Of a stretch of DNA of 23,269 nt, positions 1 to 7,005 are shown piece after piece (within the stretch, counting starts at the first letter, position 1; each line of letters begins with the position of its first letter). The stretch is from NCBI GenBank assembly GCA_016234985.1, contig JACRNK010000103.1, positions 1-23,269 of the forward strand, given 5' to 3'. Position numbers and translations under genes: made by a program. The notes beneath the pieces were generated by a model. It searched no databases. It saw only the letters and a program-made list of their open reading frames with translations, and was not told the origin of the DNA. This stretch comes from Deltaproteobacteria bacterium. Lineage in GTDB: Bacteria > Desulfobacterota > GWC2-55-46 > UBA9637.

Positions 1-729
1 ACACATGCTTTGCAAACGGCAATGTAATCTTTTTGCCTGTTATTGAAGATACGGCAATGAGCCTCGCAAGACAGCCCTCCAGCTCTCTGACATTAGAACC
101 GCTCACAGATACCGCATACGAGCTGACATTGCTCGGAAGAGCGATGGATTCCAAAGAAGCCTTGCTCTCAAGAATAGCTATCTTTGTTTCTGTATCCGGC
201 GGCTGAATATCTACAATAAGACCAGTATTAAAACCGCTGCCGAGGCTTTGGTCCAGCCCTTCAAGCTCCTTAGGATATTTTGCGCCGGCAAATACAATTT
301 GTTTATTGGCCTCACAAAGTTTATTGAATATGCGTAAAAACCCTTGCTGCGCATATTCTTTCCCAACAAAAAACTGTATGTCATCTATCAAAAGCGCATC
401 CATTTCTCCGTATTTGTTCCAGAAGTAAGCAAGGCTGCCGGACTTTATTGCATTCATAGCGTCGTCATAGAGCTTTTCTGCCGGCGCATATAATACTTTT
501 GCTTTTTTGTTTTTAGACAGCATGTCATTTCTGACAGCAAGGAGCAGGTGGGTCTTGCCTAATCCTTCACTGCCATATATAAAGAGAGGGCTGTATTTGC
601 CCGGATTATTGCTCACGTATTTGCCGATGCCCAGGCCACTTGGTTAGACCGGCCTACTATAAAATTTTGAAAGGCAGCCGTCTCAATAAAGCTATGCTTC
701 TGAACGGTTTTGTTTTTCCTGCTCACCAT
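1..729 (-). CDS. DnaA-like AAA+ ATPase, partial and frameshifted
   Basis: This is the nucleotide-binding domain of a DnaA/Hda-family ATPase; its 3' end lies outside the window. The ATG at 729 follows a strong AAGGAGG. The N-terminus is only about 15 residues before the DnaA signature FQNFIVGRSN, so DnaA domain I is absent. The frame then stops near 613. The correct continuation (PSGLGIGKYVSNNPG, then Walker A GSEGLGKTH, Walker B LLIDDIQF and sensor-2 SNVRELEGC) is in another frame. Restoring one base in the GG at 642-643 (CC on the coding strand) gives the normal DnaA spacing. The box VII arginine finger (S-R-F in DnaA) reads S-G-F here, so ATP-dependent oligomerisation may be lost. It is the last visible gene of a minus-strand operon that includes a DnaQ-like exonuclease. 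It could be an Hda-like regulator, an accessory initiator or a decaying paralogue. It is unlikely to be the housekeeping dnaA. Confidence 0.75.
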
Positions 730-782
730 AAGATTATGCCTCCTTCTTGTTTTTACATGCCATATTAGTTTTTTGCGCGACT

Positions 783-1286
783 TCACCTGCCCTGCCTTGC
801 CGCGATTACAATCCTTGCGCATGCCTCTGCATCAGATACCGCATCGTGATGTTTTAAGGGAATTTTCAGATATGCGCATACATCAGGCAATTTTGCCGGA
901 TGGATGTTCCACACCTGACGGGCCAGATTCACTGTGCATTCAAATCTTGTCTCCGGCATCATCACCTGTGCAGACAGGCAGCATTTCATCAGCACAGACC
1001 TGTCAAAACCCGCATTATGCGCTGCGATGAATTTAACCCCGCGCATTTTAGCGGCTATTTGCGGCCACAACTCGCCGAAGGTGGGCTGTTTTTTTACATG
1101 CCTCCATGTTATGCCGTGCAGATAGGTAAATATGAAGCTGCTGCGGGGCGGGCGAATCAGGAAATGGGCTTTATCAACAATCTTGTTGCCGCGCACCCGG
1201 ATTATAGCAACGGAACAAGCGCTGTCACGCCCATAGTCTGCTGTCTCAAAATCAATAGCCGCAAAGTCAGATGCTTTATCCGTCAT
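783..1286 (-). CDS. DnaQ-like DEDDh 3'-5' exonuclease
   Basis: A 167-residue single-domain exonuclease of the DnaQ/RNase T superfamily, which removes 3' nucleotides from DNA or RNA. Visible motifs are Exo I IDFET (D12, E14), Exo II HNAGFD near residue 90, and Exo III HDAVSD (H147, D152), which together form the DEDDh active site. It has no polymerase, BRCT or UvrC-like extension, so it resembles stand-alone epsilon-like exonucleases. Its ATG overlaps the upstream gene's TGA as ATGA, which indicates translational coupling. It sits 53 bp upstream of the DnaA-like ATPase gene. Its substrate cannot be told from sequence. Confidence 0.88.
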   Translation of the reverse strand: MTDKASDFAAIDFETADYGRDSACSVAIIRVRGNKIVDKAHFLIRPPRSSFIFTYLHGITWRHVKKQPTFGELWPQIAAKMRGVKFIAAHNAGFDRSVLMKCCLSAQVMMPETRFECTVNLARQVWNIHPAKLPDVCAYLKIPLKHHDAVSDAEACARIVIAARQGR

Positions 1287-1786
1287 TGTCTTCTATTCAT
1301 CCTTTCCACCACAGGGAACGCATGCACAAAATACTTGTCTTCAAGCATCCGGTCGTCATCCTCTTCTTTAATCTTTGCCCATGTGCTGCCTTTGGTTGCG
1401 AAAAGACATATCCAACTGGACTCGCCAAGATTCTTGTTGACCCATTCCAACAGCGGCTCGAAACAGTGGTTTTCCCACAATTCCTCTCTTGTAGCGAAAA
1501 ACTCGCGCTTATCCGGCTCGCAATACTCACAATAGTAACCGGCAGATGATTTGCGCTCCGCTACCCCGAAGTCGGTCAGGATGTCCCAGCATTCCCCCTG
1601 ATGCATCACATATACATCGGCGCAGCGCCGCGTGATTACGCACCCGATTTTCTGCGATATGCCCGTGAACCGCAGCTCTACAATAGAACCCTTGCCCTTC
1701 TTGGCGATGATGGGCTGAAACCGGAAACGGCTCCGGTTGCCGGACAACCAGCGGCCAAAGGTCTTTTGGATGAAGTTTTTAGGCAT
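1283..1786 (-). CDS. Hypothetical protein in the exonuclease operon
   Basis: I do not recognise a family. The protein is about 167 residues if started at the ATG at 1786 (MPKNFIQKTFGRW). An in-frame TTG at 1831 would overlap the upstream gene and add 15 residues. Neither start has a strong ribosome-binding site. The middle holds a small Cys pair (YYCEYCEPDKREFF) followed by an aromatic, acidic helix-like stretch (EELWENHCFEPLLEWVNKNL). There is no signal peptide or membrane segment. The stop codon overlaps the start of the DnaQ-like exonuclease gene (ATGA), so the two are probably co-expressed. Confidence 0.6.
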   Translation of the reverse strand: MPKNFIQKTFGRWLSGNRSRFRFQPIIAKKGKGSIVELRFTGISQKIGCVITRRCADVYVMHQGECWDILTDFGVAERKSSAGYYCEYCEPDKREFFATREELWENHCFEPLLEWVNKNLGESSWICLFATKGSTWAKIKEEDDDRMLEDKYFVHAFPVVERMNRRQ

Positions 1787-1817
1787 ATAATATGCGTCCG
1801 CCTGCCAAACTCCGCTG

Positions 1818-2138
1818 CTACAACTTCTCAAAGTCGTCTACCAGTTTATTCAAAAAGGAGCGGAGACATTTTATTGAACAAAAATAAAACTCAAACTGGG
1901 CAAACCCTTCATTGTCACATATTTCGAGATGATGCCCGCTTTTCGTTACACCATGATCGCAGAACTTCAGGAAGGTCAGAATATCATCCTGCATAATGGT
2001 GACGGCACAATTACCATCACGTTTCATAGCCCCACCGTTAAGAGTAACGAACTCGCCATTGTTTTTCTTCCTGCAGTGAGCGCAATTGCCGCCCTTGCGA
2101 AAGGAAAGATGTTTCCCCTTAATGATTGGGTATTTCAT
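1818..2138 (-). CDS. Small Cys-rich, probably zinc-binding protein
   Basis: First gene of the minus-strand operon, 106 residues, family not recognised. It has a CAHC pair near residue 20, a CDHG and HHLEIC segment near residues 60-75, and FCSIKC near residue 86. This spacing suggests one or two zinc-binding sites. A weak GGCGG precedes the ATG at 2138. An operator-like palindrome (2228-2246) and a TATATA -10 candidate lie about 75-110 bp upstream, so this gene is the likely first cistron of the exonuclease/DnaA-like operon. Confidence 0.6.
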   Translation of the reverse strand: MKYPIIKGKHLSFRKGGNCAHCRKKNNGEFVTLNGGAMKRDGNCAVTIMQDDILTFLKFCDHGVTKSGHHLEICDNEGFAQFEFYFCSIKCLRSFLNKLVDDFEKL

Positions 2139-2175
2139 ATGCCGCCTGCATCAGACAATCATAAAACGGCTCAAA

Positions 2176-2188
2176 GGGCTTTTCGCCC
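2176..2188 (-). other. Small hairpin in the leader of the exonuclease operon
   Basis: On the minus strand GGGC-GAAAA-GCCC forms a 4-bp G/C stem with a five-base loop between the candidate -10 and the first gene. The same hairpin occurs at 3668-3680 inside a 76-bp perfect duplication. It has no following T-run, so it is not a typical terminator. Its role is unknown. Confidence 0.3.
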
Positions 2189-2227
2189 GGATTTATTCTT
2201 GCTGTTTATTTATATATACCATTCACC

Positions 2228-2246
2228 TATGACATTTTTGGTCACA
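2228..2246 (-). promoter_or_regulatory. Operator-like palindrome, site a
   Basis: TATGAC-ATTTTTG-GTCACA on the plus strand. On the minus strand TGTGACC...TCATA is followed after exactly 9 nt by TATATA, a plausible -10 for the operon starting at 2138. The palindrome therefore covers the -35 region, where no good -35 hexamer is visible. It is one of five copies in the window. Binding by the WYL regulator at 9574 is an inference. Confidence 0.6.
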
Positions 2247-2360
2247 GTTGAGAAAGTTTTTTTGGGGTGGCAAAAGAAGGAAGGAGAGAAGCGGGCAATA
2301 GCAAGGCAGTGGGCCAGAAAGGGCGATACTTAAGCTAAAAATAAATCCGTCACCTTTTCC
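2246..2360. repeat. Dispersed intergenic repeat R, copy 1
   Basis: This is collinear with 7073-7184: a T-run, then GGAGAGAAGCGGGCAATAGC, then a GGGCRATACTTMAG-like block and an AAAATARATNYGTNACC end. It starts right after operator a. Its distal end is translated as the C-terminal residues EKVTDLFLA of the DnaB-like protein. Shorter relatives are at 4510-4553, 10847-10915 and 11166-11191. Confidence 0.65.
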
Positions 2361-3364
2361 ATCTTAATGTTTACAAATGTTCTGAATTTATTCAGGAATG
2401 TCAGTTTAATCTCACCGATATGGCCATTCTTCTGCTTTGCAATTATTATGTCAGAAACACCCCGCCTTCCGCATGTGCAAGACATATCATAGAGACACTC
2501 GCAAGGCTTGTAAAACTCCTCTCTGTATATAAACACAACTACATCCGCATCCTGCTCTATTGCGCCTGATACCCCTCCTAATAAATCGCCTAACTGCGGC
2601 TTTTTTCCTCTCCGATACTCCACTCTCCTTGTCAACTGCGAGAGCGCCACAACAGGGACATTTAATTCCTTTGCCATTGCCTTAAGCGACCTTGATATAT
2701 CGGATATTTCCTGTTCCCTGTTATTTGCATCGCCCCTGCCCCTCATTAACTGTAGATAATCAACTATAACAAGTTTCAAACCTTTTTCTGCCTGAAGCCT
2801 TCTGGCCTTTGCCCTCATCTCAAGGACTGTCATGGCAGGGGTGTCGTCAATATAAATAGGGGCTTCCGACAATATGCCTGCCGCCCTTGTTAATTTAGGC
2901 CAATCTTCATCCTGCAAACGTCCTGTGCGGAGATTATTGGAATCAACCTTTGCCTCCGACGATAGAAGCCTCTGGACTAACTGCTCCTTATTCATCTCAA
3001 GGGAGAATATTGCTACTGGCAGTTTTGATTCAATTGCTGCATACTGCGCAATGTTCAGGCAAAAAGATGTCTTGCCCATGCTGGGTCTGCCTGCGACAAT
3101 AATCAAATCAGAGGATTGAAACCCGGCAGTTAATTTATCAAACTCAACAAAACCTGTTGCAACACCTGTTATATGCTCTTTTTTATCATAGAGTTTTTTT
3201 ATAGTAAGAAAAGAGTTTTTCACCAAATCTTTGATTGGATAATCAGTTGCATCTGAAGGACTGGCTTTAGGAATATTTTTGCCGAGCATATCTTCATACG
3301 GCAGAAGAACCCCTGCGCTTAAAGACAAAAGCGACTTTGATAAAAAATCTCTGCGGTTTAGCAT
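2330..3364 (-). CDS. DnaB-type replicative helicase core with Tat-like N-terminus
   Basis: Residues 45-335 match the linker and RecA-like C-terminal motor of DnaB. They include TGF...DKLTAG, Walker A GRPSMGKT (92-99), the SLEM motif near 121, Walker B VDYLQLM (201-207), ALSQLTRRVE near 240 and SGAIEQDAD near 266. The usual ~150-residue N-terminal primase-contact domain is missing. Instead the protein begins MLNRRDFLSKSLLSLSAG, which fits a twin-arginine signal (RRxFL plus a hydrophobic stretch). A CxC-x5-CxC insertion (C288, C290, C296, C298) may bind a metal. The ATG at 3364 has GGAGG at good spacing. The last residues derive from a dispersed repeat. It is probably an accessory or mobile-element helicase and not the housekeeping dnaB. 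Export of the protein is doubtful. Confidence 0.85.
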   Translation of the reverse strand: MLNRRDFLSKSLLSLSAGVLLPYEDMLGKNIPKASPSDATDYPIKDLVKNSFLTIKKLYDKKEHITGVATGFVEFDKLTAGFQSSDLIIVAGRPSMGKTSFCLNIAQYAAIESKLPVAIFSLEMNKEQLVQRLLSSEAKVDSNNLRTGRLQDEDWPKLTRAAGILSEAPIYIDDTPAMTVLEMRAKARRLQAEKGLKLVIVDYLQLMRGRGDANNREQEISDISRSLKAMAKELNVPVVALSQLTRRVEYRRGKKPQLGDLLGGVSGAIEQDADVVVFIYREEFYKPCECLYDMSCTCGRRGVSDIIIAKQKNGHIGEIKLTFLNKFRTFVNIKMEKVTDLFLA

Positions 3365-3402
3365 TGCTATATCCTCCTTTTATATTTTGAGACTAATGAT
3401 AA

Positions 3403-3610
3403 GGAACCTCTGATTAATACCGTCACTCCGGTGAAAACCGGAGTCCAGTGTTTGCAACAACTGTCCCCCGCGTGTAAGGGATTAAGGGGGGTGGAGAGGT
3501 GTTGGCTTGCTTTCCTCCCCCTACCCCCTCCAGAGGGGGACAAAAAGGATTACCCCTCGTGTCTTTGTTATTTCGCCGGTATGACGAAATTTTACTTTTT
3601 CAGAGGTTCC
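3403..3610. mobile_element. MITE-like element with 11-bp terminal inverted repeats
   Basis: The segment begins GGAACCTCTGA and ends with its exact reverse complement TCAGAGGTTCC. It is flanked on both sides by ATAA (3399-3402 and 3611-3614), a likely 4-bp target duplication. It is 208 bp long, contains no convincing ORF, and carries inner inverted CGTCAYNCCGGYGAA sequences. A non-autonomous IS-derived element is the best reading. It separates the operator/-10 at 3700-3738 from the DnaB-like gene. Together with site b it accounts for the gene-free stretch 3365-3805. Confidence 0.6.
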
Positions 3611-3665
3611 ATAACACAGTCAAATGACAGCGTTATGTCAGTGGAGTTTAGGTGCAAAGGATGCG

Positions 3666-3741
3666 AAGGGCTTTTCGCCCGGATTTATTCTTGCTGTTTA
3701 TTTATATATACCATTCACCTATGACATTTTTGGTCACAGTT
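3666..3741. repeat. 76-bp promoter repeat, copy 2
   Basis: A perfect copy of 2174-2249 as read by eye, including operator, TATATA and hairpin. Sequences on either side are unrelated, so the promoter cassette itself appears to have been duplicated. Confidence 0.85.
3720..3738 (-). promoter_or_regulatory. Operator-like palindrome, site b
   Basis: TATGAC-ATTTTTG-GTCACA with TATATA 9 nt downstream on the minus strand, the same layout as site a. The nearest downstream minus-strand gene is the DnaB-like helicase at 3364, now separated from it by the MITE-like element. Confidence 0.55.
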
Positions 3742-3805
3742 CATCAGAAAAATTGAGGAAGGAATTTTGGGGGCTTGTTGGTGTTGGCGGCTTTTATTTC
3801 TCTTT

Positions 3806-4180
3806 TCAAGAATGTCTTTCAAGCCACTTTGCTATCTCTTGCAGTTCAACGTCTTTCTCCGCAACCTTGAGTGTGAAGCGCTCAATATCCTTGTTTGACG
3901 CTGTGATGCGGCAGTTGTTCCTCAAGAGGAAAATAGATGCGGCTGTTATGGCAGTCCTTTTATTGCCGTCAACGAAAGGGTGGTTCTTTATGATGGAGTG
4001 CATCAATGCGGCGGCCTTGAGAAAAATATCGGGATAAATGTCCTTCCTGCTGAAAGTGGCCATAGGCCGGGCAACTGCCGATTGGAGCATCTTGATATCC
4101 CGTATGCCGTGGGAGCCGCCTGTTTCTTCTATGAGCCGGTAGTGGATAAAAAGAACCTGCTCAGGGGTGAGGTAGTTCAT
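3806..4180 (-). CDS. Doc-like toxin of the Fic family (death-on-curing)
   Basis: A 124-residue protein with the Fic/Doc motif HPFVDGNKR at residues 67-75, typical of Doc kinases that phosphorylate EF-Tu, or of Fic AMP-transferases. Its length matches Doc. The opening residues MNYLTPEQVLFIHYRLIEETGG are also typical. Its ATG overlaps the stop of the upstream AbrB-like gene as TAATG, the standard antitoxin-toxin coupling. The substrate and whether it phosphorylates or AMPylates are not decided by sequence alone. Confidence 0.9.
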   Translation of the reverse strand: MNYLTPEQVLFIHYRLIEETGGSHGIRDIKMLQSAVARPMATFSRKDIYPDIFLKAAALMHSIIKNHPFVDGNKRTAITAASIFLLRNNCRITASNKDIERFTLKVAEKDVELQEIAKWLERHS

Positions 4181-4425
4181 TACTTGGCAAGGGCCTTCAG
4201 GGCCGGTTTGTATCGCTCTATGAAATCGCTGACCTGTGAGGCAAACTCCCTGTCCACGGCCTCATAAGCGGCCCTGGTGGGCATTGGCTCGATTACAATC
4301 CGCTTCCCCTTTTCATCCAGTTCAACGTCCACCTCTAAACCTACGGACAGATGAAGTTTTTCAAGTATTTCCTTCGGCAGAGAAACTCCCTGGCTGTTCC
4401 CTATATTGCATATCTTGCGCAGCAT
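4180..4425 (-). CDS. AbrB/MazE-type antitoxin paired with Doc
   Basis: An 81-residue protein with an N-terminal SpoVT/AbrB swapped-hairpin DNA-binding segment (IGNSQGVSLPKEILEKLHL, then VELDEKGKRIVIEP). Its C-terminal tail (AAYEAVDREFASQVSDFIERYKPALKAL) would bind the toxin. It is immediately upstream of, and overlaps by one base, the Doc-like gene. A GGAGG lies just before the ATG. It is expected to neutralise the toxin and autorepress the operon. Confidence 0.88.
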   Translation of the reverse strand: MLRKICNIGNSQGVSLPKEILEKLHLSVGLEVDVELDEKGKRIVIEPMPTRAAYEAVDREFASQVSDFIERYKPALKALAK

Positions 4426-4509
4426 GACCTACCTCCAAATAATGTATGAACTATGTTATAACATGATTGAGCCTTTGGTCAAGGATTTTGTGGAACGGGT
4501 AAACCATGA

Positions 4510-4553
4510 ATGGCAATACTTCAGTTTAGAAATAGGTCTGTCACCATTTTACA
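4510..4553. repeat. Dispersed intergenic repeat R, copy 2 (short)
   Basis: GGCAATACTTCAGTTTAGAA followed by AATAGGTCTGTCACC. It supplies the last codons (MVTDLFLN) and the stop of the DUF2779 gene, as the related repeat does for the DnaB-like gene. Confidence 0.6.
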
Positions 4554-6009
4554 CCCAAGCCTCCTCAATTTTTCCAGCAGCCTCACCATCCCTAATGTAT
4601 CAAGCTTGCAATATTCAAGAAGGTCTTTTTTGATTTGTGCTATCTCTTTCGGGTCTTCGGCATCCATGAGCCGCTTGTATGCCTGAACAGCATCATCTCC
4701 GTTGGAAACGGCCATACCTTCATAAGTCAATTCCGGCACAAGAGCCGGGAGCACAACCTTGATGGAATAACTGCCCTTCATCTCCTTTGTGTAATAATGC
4801 CTCTTTCGGAATGGAACCATCAGGTCTTTTATATTCTCATTGATCCTGAGCAACCTTTCACGGTATTTAGGGAAGCAGTCGGCAAGCGCGCCGATAGCAT
4901 CCTTTTCAAAGGTCATGTTGTAGGCAAGGACGCAGCCGTTGTCCGGTATCAGTTCCGCAAGTTGCCTTGCTATCGCTTCCCTGCCGTCCTTTCCTGCTTC
5001 GGCAAGAAAATCGCAATAGTTTAACTTCCCGCCTTTCTTTTCTATCCAGTGCAGCGAATACTGAAATGGGATTTTCATATATGGCCGTGTTCCATCAAAA
5101 GGAGGAATTGGTTCATTGTAGAATGTCTCAAAATCAAGGAAATATAAGGGGTAATGAAGGGTATTAAGAAATTCTTTGACCCCATCCCTGTCAAGAGTTA
5201 CTGTGCCGTTCAACTCCGCATCCACCTGCATCCTTTGCTTAAAATTCAGTTCATCCGGGGCGATGTCTTCAAATCTTATTTTTCCGTCCAGATAGAAGGC
5301 AAATTTGTCTATCCCCTTTTCTTTGAGGTCAAATACAGAATTTTCAGGGATATTAGGCAGTAAAGTCGCATGAATAAGGGTCGCTGCAATGGGGGCCTAT
5401 GTCAAGGGAAGGGCGTTTACCTGTTAGCGTTTGCCGCATCTTCTTAAACTCATCTTTTACAAAGGCTTGCCCTTCAATGGCCTCGTTGGTCATATCTTCG
5501 GTATGAAAAAGTTCACGAACTTTAATATCGCCCTTTCTGATATATTCGGTATTGATATGAACCAGATAGACCTTTGCAATAGGCAGGCCGGAACCGCTTA
5601 CGGCATAATACTGGACGGCTATATCATTTTTATAAACCTCCTTGACTGCACTTGCTTGTTTGACCTCGTAAATCTCCCATCCGTTTTTTCCTTTATGCAG
5701 TATGTCAACCATAACAAGAATATCATTGTGGCAAAAAGTTGCCTCATATATTGTTTTAATCCCGCTTTCTATAAGCTTCTTTGTCCGCCGCGCCTTCTCA
5801 TCAAAGGAACTCCCCTCAAATTCAATTACCTTACCTCCGGGAAAAAGCTCCCTTGCAAGCAATCCAACTTCTGTGCCGGAATCAAATACAGCCTGCGTAG
5901 ACTCATCAGGCTCTGCCCGTAGCTCTGGCTTGTATTTATACAACCAAAGCGACTTATGGCACTGAAGGCCGCGCATAAATTGAGATTTGCTGAGGTAGTG
6001 GTTATTCAT
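4521..6009 (-). pseudogene. DUF2779 protein: Cas4-like nuclease plus DEDD exonuclease, broken
   Basis: Two adjacent frames form one gene. The 5' part (5353-6009) starts MNNHYLSKSQFMRGLQCHKSLWLYK and carries a Cas4/RecB-like PD-(D/E)XK region (DILVMVDIL, then YEVKQAS). It has Fe-S type cysteines: C17 and the cluster HCSDPYSC near residue 205. The 3' part (4521-5231 plus the open frame upstream to about 5360) continues IPENSVFDLKEKG into the DUF2779 exonuclease fold: FLDFETF (D, E), AYNMTFE and YCKLDTLGM. The frames do not meet. After CDF the expected few residues with the fourth cysteine are missing and the frame shifts near 5354-5366. The ATG at 6009 has AAGGAGG. Operator-like site c covers its promoter. 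Such proteins are thought to process DNA ends; the exact role is unknown. Confidence 0.75.
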
Positions 6010-6098
6010 GTTCCAATCCTCCTTGAATTGTTTTATGACACAATAATTGTATCACCTTACTGTGTCATTTCTGGTCGTAGTTGGGAAAGTTTTTTGAG
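5897..6098. repeat. ~200-bp direct repeat flanking the Phd/PIN pair, copy 1
   Basis: It contains the first ~37 codons, ribosome-binding site, promoter and operator c of the DUF2779 gene. A copy at 6893-7092 is more than 90 percent identical by eye, with a 3-bp difference in the ACAAT...ATTGT spacer. Confidence 0.8.
6061..6079 (-). promoter_or_regulatory. Operator-like palindrome, site c
   Basis: TGTGTC-ATTTCTG-GTCGTA on the plus strand. On the minus strand TACGACC...GACACA is followed after 9 nt by TACAAT, a good -10 for the DUF2779 gene. A second dyad, TGACACAAT-A-ATTGTATCA, lies at 6035-6053. Confidence 0.6.
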
Positions 6099-6105
6099 AG
6101 GGGAA

Positions 6106-6159
6106 TTCATAAAAATTCATAAAAATTCTATTGACATGGTCCAATACTTGATTTACTGT
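6106..6159 (+). promoter_or_regulatory. Promoter of the Phd/PIN operon
   Basis: TTGACA (6131-6136), a 17-nt spacer, then TACTGT (6154-6159). The ATG at 6166 is 7 nt beyond and no Shine-Dalgarno is visible, so the mRNA may be leaderless. Two direct repeats TTCATAAAAA just upstream (about 6106-6128) could be antitoxin binding sites. Confidence 0.5.
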
Positions 6160-6165
6160 TAAATC

Positions 6166-6411
6166 ATGATTAAGGTTAATATTCATGAAGCTAAGACTCA
6201 CCTCTCACAGTATCTTGTTGAATTGGAACAGGGAGAGACCATCCTTTTGTGCAAAAGAAACCACCCTATTGCCGAAATACATCTTGTTCCACAAAAACCT
6301 GCCGAGCCCCGTCCCATTGGCCTGGCCAAAAAGGTGTTCAAAGTGCCTGCCTCATTCTTTGAAGAACTTCCTAAAGAAGTCATCGCCCTGTTTCAGGGAG
6401 AGGTTTCTTGA
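6166..6411 (+). CDS. Phd/YefM-type antitoxin
   Basis: An 81-residue protein with the Phd/YefM N-terminus (MIKVNIHEAKTHLSQYLVEL, GETILLCKRNHPIAEI), which dimerises and binds DNA. The C-terminal tail (VPASFFEELPKEVIALFQGE) should wrap the toxin. Its TGA overlaps the TTG start of the PIN gene. It is encoded on the plus strand, opposite to its neighbours, and lies between two ~200-bp direct repeats. Confidence 0.9.
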   Translation: MIKVNIHEAKTHLSQYLVELEQGETILLCKRNHPIAEIHLVPQKPAEPRPIGLAKKVFKVPASFFEELPKEVIALFQGEVS

Positions 6412-6794
6412 ACATTCTTCTTGATACCTGCGCCTTTCTCTGGATAGTATCAGACAGCCCGGATTTATCAGACAAAGCCCGCCGGTTATTTGCCGACCCG
6501 GACAACAAGGTTTATCTGAGCGTTGTATCTGCTTGGGAGATCATCGTAAAAAACAAGTTAGGCAAACTCCCCCTGCCGGAATCGCCGCACACTTTTATCT
6601 ATAAGTGGCGAACCCGCCATGAGATTTCTTCACTTCCTCTGGATGAGGCCGCTGTGCTGCAACTTTCCCGTTTGCCGGAATACCACAAAGACCCTTTCGA
6701 CAGGGTATTGATCTGTCAGGCCATTGCGAACAGCCATATTATTCTTACTCCTGACATTCATATTTCACAATATCCCCTCAGGACTGTTTGGTAA
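6408..6794 (+). CDS. PIN-domain ribonuclease toxin (VapC family)
   Basis: A 128-residue PIN domain with acidic residues in the expected order: D6 (ILLDTCAFLW), E in SAWEI near 43, D in KDPFDRVL near 98, and D in LTPDIHI near 115. It should cleave RNA in a metal-dependent way. It starts with TTG at 6408, inside the antitoxin's stop (TTGA), because LNILLDTCAFLW is the expected N-terminus and no ATG fits. It is coupled to the Phd-type antitoxin gene. Confidence 0.9.
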   Translation: MNILLDTCAFLWIVSDSPDLSDKARRLFADPDNKVYLSVVSAWEIIVKNKLGKLPLPESPHTFIYKWRTRHEISSLPLDEAAVLQLSRLPEYHKDPFDRVLICQAIANSHIILTPDIHISQYPLRTVW

Positions 6795-7005
6795 ACAATC
6801 CCGCTCTCCCAAGTTGGAGCTTGGGAACGAGAGAAATGGCAAGAAAGTAGACCTGACCCTCTGCCTGTGACCCTCTGCCTGACCCAAACTGAGTAGACTC
6901 ATCAGGCTCTGTCCGTAGCCCCGGCTTGTTTTTATACAACCAAAGCGACTTATGGCACTGAAGGCCGCGCATAAATTGAGATTTGCTGATGTAGTGGTTA
7001 TTCAT
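6778..7005 (-). pseudogene. Truncated copy of the DUF2779 gene start
   Basis: The ATG at 7005 has the same AAGGAGG leader. The first ~37 residues (MNNHYISKSQFMRGLQCHKS) match the DUF2779 protein at 5353-6009 almost exactly. After PDESTQ homology ends and the frame runs through unrelated repeat sequence to a stop at 6778. The promoter and operator d are intact, so a short transcript could still be made. Confidence 0.75.
6805..6832. repeat. GTTCCCAAGC-type palindrome, degenerate copy
   Basis: TCCCAAG-TTGGAG-CTTGGGA followed by ACGAGAG, related to the better palindromes at 8604-8742. Just beyond it a 14-bp unit TGACCCTCTGCCTG is repeated in tandem at 6854-6881. Confidence 0.6.

Larger units (their letters stand above)
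2174..2249. repeat. 76-bp promoter repeat, copy 1
   Basis: Read by eye this segment is identical to 3666-3741. It carries the operator-like palindrome, the TATATA -10 candidate and a GGGC/GCCC hairpin. It lies between the DnaB-like gene and the start of the exonuclease operon. Confidence 0.85.

Noticed and set aside
900..1535. A long plus-strand frame over the exonuclease gene
   Set aside because: It is opposite the DnaQ-like gene, whose three exonuclease motifs are clear.
1929..2333. A 134-residue plus-strand frame including a segment over operator a
   Set aside because: It is antisense to the zinc-protein gene and the repeat, has no ribosome-binding site, and shows composition typical of a shadow frame.
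3625..3640. TGACA-N6-TGTCA dyad near operator b
   Set aside because: The arm spacing differs from the five-copy operator family and no -10 follows at 9 nt.
4635..5922. Plus-strand frames across the DUF2779 gene
   Set aside because: They are antisense shadows; the minus strand shows nuclease motifs and a strong start.
5353..6009. Stand-alone Cas4 of a CRISPR system
   Set aside because: The sequence continues into a DUF2779 exonuclease domain after a frame break, and no other cas gene or array is present.
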